A stretch of 42,825 nucleotides of DNA, taken from NCBI GenBank assembly GCA_034420695.1, contig DAOULB010000057.1:1-42825 (forward strand). Direction: 5' to 3'. Of this stretch, positions 38,480 to 42,825 are shown in pieces. The number at the start of each line of letters is the position of its first letter. Within the stretch, counting starts at the first letter, position 1. The position numbers and the translations under genes are program-made. Under the pieces are notes generated by a model that had not been told where the DNA came from, made no database searches, and saw only the letters and a program-made list of their open reading frames with translations. The stretch is from Io17-Chloro-G2 sp034420695. GTDB taxonomy: Bacteria > Chloroflexota > Dehalococcoidia > Lucifugimonadales > UBA3495.

Positions 38480-39199
38480 TCAGCCGCCCTGGCGGGAGGG
38501 AGGGGTGGTACGGCGCCCCTTTTCGGCGTTCACCCACCAGAGGGAGTTCCCGGGGCTTGGGGAGAGGGAGGAAGCCTCTTGGTACTCGGCGGCCAGGGTC
38601 TTGGCTGCGGCATGGATTGTTGCGTCGACCCGGGCGTTCATGTAGCCCCGGACCTGGGCGGCGTTCCAGGACTTCACGTCCCGGGTGATTTCGGCTGTGG
38701 CGAGCCTCTTGCCACTCTCGTCCTGGATGGAGAATATGCGGCTGGTGCCGGCGGCGCACTTGTTGCCGTAGGAGTAGACGCAGTGCCTCATCTCGGTGGT
38801 GTCGCGGCGTGGGACGCCTCCTGGCAACCCCCGCGGCGCCGGCCCGTGACGTGTAGCCGGGGGGAGACCAGTATTCCCTCGGCCCCGCAGGGGATGGTTC
38901 ATCCGCCACAAGAACGCTTTCCCCGCCCCTGGGGCCTTTTCCCCGGTCTCGTTAACGTGGCAGCAGACCATGAAGGCGAAGTTGTCCGGCGTCGGCTCCC
39001 ACCCTTCTCCCGCCGATACTTCCCGGTAGTTCTGGAACAACCCTTGGGACACGTCCAAGGGAGTCGGGAAAGCAGCGTAGGTATAGCGTGTAAAAGGCGG
39101 AGGTAAGCGGACCACCTGGACGAATTGACTGCCTGACTTGTGACTTGTGGCACACTTTCTCTCCGCCACAGTGGTCCAACATGCCTCCGCCATTGACAA
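38480..39199 (-). CDS. PcfJ-like domain protein, possibly degraded
   Basis: The part from about residue 136 is a good PcfJ match: EMRHCVYSYGNKCAAGTSR, then IFSIQDESGKRLATAEI and AAQVRGYMNARV, the His-Cys, Cys and 'vRG..N' signatures of this mobile-element family of unknown function. The preceding 135 residues in the same frame have low-complexity Gly/Pro/Arg patches and lack the usual N-terminal part. Normal PcfJ-type proteins are much longer. Either the gene is a remnant, or the N-terminal part lies in another frame because of a frameshift. It is the last element-type gene before the change of style at about 39.2 kb, so a junction or deletion end near its start is likely. Confidence 0.55.
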   Translation of the reverse strand: MSMAEACWTTVAERKCATSHKSGSQFVQVVRLPPPFTRYTYAAFPTPLDVSQGLFQNYREVSAGEGWEPTPDNFAFMVCCHVNETGEKAPGAGKAFLWRMNHPLRGRGNTGLPPATRHGPAPRGLPGGVPRRDTTEMRHCVYSYGNKCAAGTSRIFSIQDESGKRLATAEITRDVKSWNAAQVRGYMNARVDATIHAAAKTLAAEYQEASSLSPSPGNSLWWVNAEKGRRTTPPSRQGG

Positions 39200-39242
39200 C
39201 TGGGACGAGCGCGGAATTATTCGGAAGTAGCCAACGTGTTTG

Positions 39243-39271
39243 TTGCCAACAGATTCGTTGTCTGTTAGGAT
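39243..39271 (+). promoter_or_regulatory. Promoter of the ATPase pair, leaderless
   Basis: TTGCCA at 39243-39248 and TAGGAT at 39266-39271 are 17 bases apart. Transcription would start about 7 bases later, at the ATG itself (39278), and no ribosome binding site is seen, so a leaderless mRNA is likely. A second possible -35, TTGACA, lies at 39192-39197 with ATTATT 17 bases downstream. Confidence 0.55.
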
Positions 39272-39277
39272 CTATCC

Positions 39278-40558
39278 ATGACAAGCAACGATTCCTCCTC
39301 GGGTGGCAACCCAGAACTCGCCCCAGGCGGCAGCAACTGGGTCTACGGCGATCGATTCTTCGATCGGGAGGCCGAGATCGAAGCGCTGCGGGGACGCGTC
39401 GGAAACGGCACGCACACGCTATTGACGGCGCAACGACGCATGGGCAAGACGAGCCTGGTGCGGGAACTACAGCGTCGACTGGATGACGAAGGACAGTTTG
39501 CTACCGTGTTCGTGGACTTGGAAGCCGCCATGGACGGGGCTGATGCCGTTGCCGAGATGGTTATTCAAGCTCAACCGGTACGAGGCATCCGGCGGCGGAT
39601 CAAGAAATGGATGTCCAACCGCCTGGAGGAAATCCGTGACAATGTGGAGGAGGTGGGAGTATCGGAACTGAAGGTGCGTTTGCGTGCGGGAATGGACGCT
39701 GGAAACTGGCAGCGGGAAGGCGACCGGTTCTTTGAGGCTCTGGCAGACAACGAACGCCCGGTAGTGCTGGCCATCGACGAGCTTTCCATTCTCGTAAACC
39801 GTCTGCTGAAAGGACAAGATTATCGGGTCACTCCGGAGCGCCGCGCCGCCACGGACCGGTTCATGAGCTGGCTGCGGCGAAATTGCCAGGCGCACTCTGG
39901 CAGAGTCTGCTTGATTATCTCCGGCAGTGTCGGGTTGGGACCCATCCTCAGACAGGCGGGCCTCAGCGCTCAGGCCAACGTTTTTGTGCCCTTCGACCTG
40001 CAGCCTTGGAATCGGGAAGTTTCCATGGAATGCTTGGCTGCATTGGCCCGCGGCCAGGAGATAAACCTTTCCGAAGAGGTGCGGGGCGAGATGTGTCGGC
40101 GGCTGCGCTGCTGCGTTCCCCACCACCTTCAGCAGTTCTTTCATCACCTCCATGAACGTCTGGTCCGGGTTCAGAGGATTGAGGCAACAATGGCCGACGT
40201 GGAGCAAGTGTACGAACACGAACTGCTAAGCGTGAGGGGGCAGATTGACCTGGTGCATTACGAAGACCGACTGCGAACGGTGCTGGGGGGCCCAGGCTAT
40301 ACGGTGGCTCTCGGGCTGTTGACCGAAGCCTCGGTCAACGACGGACTGCTGACCCACGAAGCGGTGAGGCGCTATAGGGACATGTCGCTGTCTTCCCCGG
40401 GTGACGGAGGAGTGGCCGTCGAGCATGTGCTCTATTCGCTGGAGCATGATGGATACCTAGAAGACCGGGACGGAGGCTATGGCTTCGTGTCTGGACTGCT
40501 GGAGGATTGGTGGCGCGCCCGACACGGTCAATACTTCATTCCTATCAACCAGCGATAA
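39278..40558 (+). CDS. STAND-like AAA ATPase, first of a pair
   Basis: The protein has 426 residues. YGDRFFDREAEIEALRGR leads to Walker A TAQRRMGKTS at 50-59, followed by Walker B PVVLAIDELS at 161-170. Sensor-like LIISGSVGLGPIL comes next. This is the archaeal-ATPase/STAND-like subgroup in which 'AQRRMGKTSL' replaces the usual GxxxxGK. The C-terminus has winged-helix character (LTHEAVRRYRDM, VLYSLEHDGYLEDRDGGYGF). No membrane segment is seen. The start is ATG at 39278 with a leaderless promoter. It ends 19 bases before the second ATPase, so they form one operon. Such pairs occur in many bacteria with unknown role; a sensor or defence function is inference. Confidence 0.8.
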   Translation: MTSNDSSSGGNPELAPGGSNWVYGDRFFDREAEIEALRGRVGNGTHTLLTAQRRMGKTSLVRELQRRLDDEGQFATVFVDLEAAMDGADAVAEMVIQAQPVRGIRRRIKKWMSNRLEEIRDNVEEVGVSELKVRLRAGMDAGNWQREGDRFFEALADNERPVVLAIDELSILVNRLLKGQDYRVTPERRAATDRFMSWLRRNCQAHSGRVCLIISGSVGLGPILRQAGLSAQANVFVPFDLQPWNREVSMECLAALARGQEINLSEEVRGEMCRRLRCCVPHHLQQFFHHLHERLVRVQRIEATMADVEQVYEHELLSVRGQIDLVHYEDRLRTVLGGPGYTVALGLLTEASVNDGLLTHEAVRRYRDMSLSSPGDGGVAVEHVLYSLEHDGYLEDRDGGYGFVSGLLEDWWRARHGQYFIPINQR

Positions 40559-40577
40559 GCCGAGAAGGCAGTCTCCA

Positions 40578-42825
40578 ATGGCAGTAGGCGTCAAGAAATA
40601 CAATCCGGGCTTCCTCACCGACGACGAGATCGTAGCGTCGTTCTGCGTGCGCACCGGTGAGTTTGAATCGATCATGGAATGCCTGCGGGCGAGTACGGGC
40701 CGATCCAACGCCCATGCATTGGTGATCGGACCACGGGGTAGCGGGAAAACCCACTTGCTGCTGCGCGTAGCGGCTGAGATGCGCCGGGACGCTTCCCTGG
40801 CGTGCTTCTACCCCATCACATTTGCGGAGGAGAGCTACGAGGTTTCTACAATCGGTGAGTTCTGGCTGGAGTGCCTTGACCACCTCGCAGAGCAGGCTCC
40901 AGAGAGTGAACGCGCCGATTTACGTCTGTCCTATGATGACTTGAGGAGGACAGGGAATGATCGGGACCTGGCTGAACGCTGCCTGGGAACGGTTCTGAAT
41001 TTCGCAGATCGCCATGGGAAACGGGTTGTGCTGCTGGTGGAGAACCTGAACATGCTCTTTGCCGACATGGACGATCCTGAGGCGGGATGGCGGTTGCGCC
41101 ACACCCTGCAGAACGAACCACGCATCGTCCTGCTGGGCAGCGCCACCAGCCGGTTCGACGAAATCGATCATGCCGACCATGCGTTGTACGACCTGTTTCG
41201 GGTGGTCACACTGCGTCCCCTGGATACACAGGAATGCGTGTCCCTGTGGGAGGCCGTCAGCGGAGAATCATCCACGACTTTTGAGGTCCGACCACTGGAG
41301 ATCCTTACCGGGGGCAACCCAAGACTGCTCGCCATCATCGCCCTGTTCAGCGCTGGCAGGTCCTTTGGTGAGCTTAGGGCCAATCTGCTGGATCTGGTGG
41401 ACGACCACACGGAGTATTTCAAGAGCCACCTGGAATCATTGCCTGCGCTGGAGCGGCGGGTCTACCTCACCTTGGCTAGGTTGTGGAAACCCGCGACTTC
41501 CAGAGAGGTCGCCGACCAGTCCCGTCTCGATATTAATAGATGCAGCGCGTTGCTGGCCCGTTTGGTGGACCGCGGCGCGGTGGCTGTCGTCGGGGGAACG
41601 CCTCGACGTCGACAATACTACCTGAGCGAGCGCCTCTACAATATCTACTACCTGCTGCGAAGGGACAGCGGGTCCAGCCGGGCAGTTGAGGTGCTCATCG
41701 ACTTCATGGCCTGTTTCTATTCTTCCAGCGAGATATGGGACGGGGTGGCGGAAATCTATCATGAAATCAGCGGGGCCTCGGTTGATGTGCGGGAAATGGC
41801 GGCTCGAGTGTTGATCAAGAGGGCTCAGCTCTTGGCCGATATCGGCCATAATAATGAGGCTATTGCTATCTTGGAACAGGTTGCTGATAGGCTGAGAATG
41901 TCCAACCTGGTTGATCACCAGCACCAAGCAGCTGAGGCCTTGTTGAACAAGGTTCTACACCTGAATTCGATAGATCGATACCGCGAAGCAATCAGTACGT
42001 GTGACCAACTGCTGGCCGGTTTCGGGACGAGCAAGGACCCTGAGGTGGTCGTTATTTCGGCTACGGCACTGGACAGTCAGGGGAGGGCGTGGGCGCAACT
42101 CGGTGGAACGTGTGAGGCCGTCTACGCTTACGATCAGGCACTGGAGCGTCTTGCGGCAGTACCCGATCCCGCACTCAGCCAACTGGTAGCTGACACAATG
42201 TTACGTAAGGGGTTGGCCTTGGTGCAGGACTCTAAACCGCAGGCGGCGATGGACGTGTTCGACGCCGTTGTGGAGATGTGTGCGACTACCGATTCGACGG
42301 GAATGGCCGCGAAGGCGACGAGTGCACTCTTGTGCAAGGCGAGCACTCTCCTCCTCCGAGGAGAAAGTCTCACTGAGAATGACTTCTCGTCGCTGCTTGG
42401 TTTCCTGGCCAGGGAGAGTGAGATGCGCCCGGGTGTCGTCCATGCGCTGACTCAATTGTCTTTCAACTATGGTCTGCCGCGGGCCCTTGAAGTCATTCAA
42501 GACTCGCCGTCGGCTGGTCTGTTGTTCCCATTGGAGACTGCCATAAAGCAGGAATTGGGTCGGGAAACCTGCGTCGCGAATGAAGTCAGAGAAGTCGCGG
42601 CAGATATTCGGCGCGACTTGCCGGAGATTGGCTCTCTTCCCCGGTTGGATGATGCTGCCCGAAGTGCCGAACGTATTGGCTGGCATCTCAGGGGGGAGGT
42701 GAACCTCAACCGGAGTCGGCTGGACCGGTTGGAGACGTCGGTCGGCGCGGTCAACGACTACCTCAAGGGAAACCTGAGCGGCTATCAGAAGATGGAAAAG
42801 CAGGGTTCCTATGCCCTGGGCACCC
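40578..42825 (+). CDS. ATPase-TPR protein running into a nucleotidyltransferase-like start (partial, open at the right edge)
   Basis: The frame is open from ATG 40578 (AGAAGG ten bases before) to the last base, 749 codons with no stop. Walker A GPRGSGKT is at 51-58 and a Walker B-like VVLLVENLNML near 150-160 has Glu-Asn in place of Asp-Glu. A winged-helix region follows (about 295-345), then helical repeats of TPR type (about 400-640, for example RRDSGSSRAVEVLIDFMACF and IGHNNEAIAILEQVADRL). The last visible residues read VNLNRSRLDRLETSVGAVND, then a helix and KQGSYALGT. That resembles the start of a CD-NTase/OAS-like nucleotidyltransferase, where QGSxxxGT precedes the DxD metal site. The catalytic part lies beyond the window. 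Either the domains are fused or a stop has been lost. Confidence 0.75.
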   Translation, partial: MAVGVKKYNPGFLTDDEIVASFCVRTGEFESIMECLRASTGRSNAHALVIGPRGSGKTHLLLRVAAEMRRDASLACFYPITFAEESYEVSTIGEFWLECLDHLAEQAPESERADLRLSYDDLRRTGNDRDLAERCLGTVLNFADRHGKRVVLLVENLNMLFADMDDPEAGWRLRHTLQNEPRIVLLGSATSRFDEIDHADHALYDLFRVVTLRPLDTQECVSLWEAVSGESSTTFEVRPLEILTGGNPRLLAIIALFSAGRSFGELRANLLDLVDDHTEYFKSHLESLPALERRVYLTLARLWKPATSREVADQSRLDINRCSALLARLVDRGAVAVVGGTPRRRQYYLSERLYNIYYLLRRDSGSSRAVEVLIDFMACFYSSSEIWDGVAEIYHEISGASVDVREMAARVLIKRAQLLADIGHNNEAIAILEQVADRLRMSNLVDHQHQAAEALLNKVLHLNSIDRYREAISTCDQLLAGFGTSKDPEVVVISATALDSQGRAWAQLGGTCEAVYAYDQALERLAAVPDPALSQLVADTMLRKGLALVQDSKPQAAMDVFDAVVEMCATTDSTGMAAKATSALLCKASTLLLRGESLTENDFSSLLGFLARESEMRPGVVHALTQLSFNYGLPRALEVIQDSPSAGLLFPLETAIKQELGRETCVANEVREVAADIRRDLPEIGSLPRLDDAARSAERIGWHLRGEVNLNRSRLDRLETSVGAVNDYLKGNLSGYQKMEKQGSYALGT

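Noticed and set aside
1..42825. A relaxase, integrase, tRNA or rRNA gene
   Set aside because: I looked for relaxase HUH and three-histidine motifs, tyrosine and serine recombinase motifs, and tRNA-like cloverleaf sequence, and found none that I could support.

Overview
The window looks like part of a conjugative plasmid or integrated conjugative element from a GC-rich bacterium, probably a member of the Chloroflexota. The main clue to the host is a set of exported proteins with Pro/Thr linkers of the 'PTPTPTPT' type. That lineage call is inference. The machinery call is firm: a VirB4-like secretion ATPase, a VirD4/TraG-like coupling ATPase with a replication-relaxation-type partner, a ParA ATPase with a ribbon-helix-helix partner, a DnaG-like zinc-finger protein, two single-stranded-DNA-binding proteins, UvrD- and SSL2-type helicases, two staphylococcal-nuclease-fold proteins and a PcfJ-like remnant. 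I saw no relaxase, no integrase, no tRNA and no rRNA.

Layout. Positions 1-120 hold the end of an insertion sequence whose transposase starts at 57 and reads leftwards off the window; it has removed the front of virB4. Positions 121-5585 are a plus-strand run: VirB4, three exported proteins, a tiny acidic protein and a terminator. Positions 5613-15656 are a long minus-strand block. In transcription order it holds an SSB, a GHKL ATPase joined to an HExxH metallopeptidase-like domain, an HTH/zinc-ribbon protein, a UvrD helicase, a tail-anchored nuclease, an SSL2 helicase and four small or membrane proteins. The parA promoter region, rich in TGACGTT-type repeats, divides this block from parA and its RHH partner. 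The RHH gene overlaps tail-to-tail with the primase-like gene. Positions 18207-22741 encode the coupling ATPase and the replication-relaxation protein, closed by a strong two-way terminator.

Positions 22805-31546 are a second minus-strand block: a secreted nuclease, a small membrane protein, an unrecognised 990-residue zinc-finger protein, a 206-residue protein, and two paralogous acidic helical proteins on either side of an AIM24-family protein. A plus-strand small RNA with its own promoter and terminator (about 28034-28107) sits in a gap of this block. A 669-base non-coding stretch leads to a plus-strand HTH-like protein. Near 33711-33832 an AT-rich core flanked by direct and inverted TACTCC repeats looks like a replication origin or large operator. 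From 34198 to 39199 come a second SSB, a nucleotidyltransferase-HEPN fusion, a methyltransferase, several small unknown proteins and the PcfJ-like remnant.

From 39278 to the right edge the codon use looks different. Two plus-strand ATPases lie there. The second, which has no stop inside the window, runs from an ATPase through TPR-like helices into what looks like the first residues of a CD-NTase/OAS-type nucleotidyltransferase. This is the best candidate for an undescribed, defence-like system, but its catalytic centre lies beyond the window.
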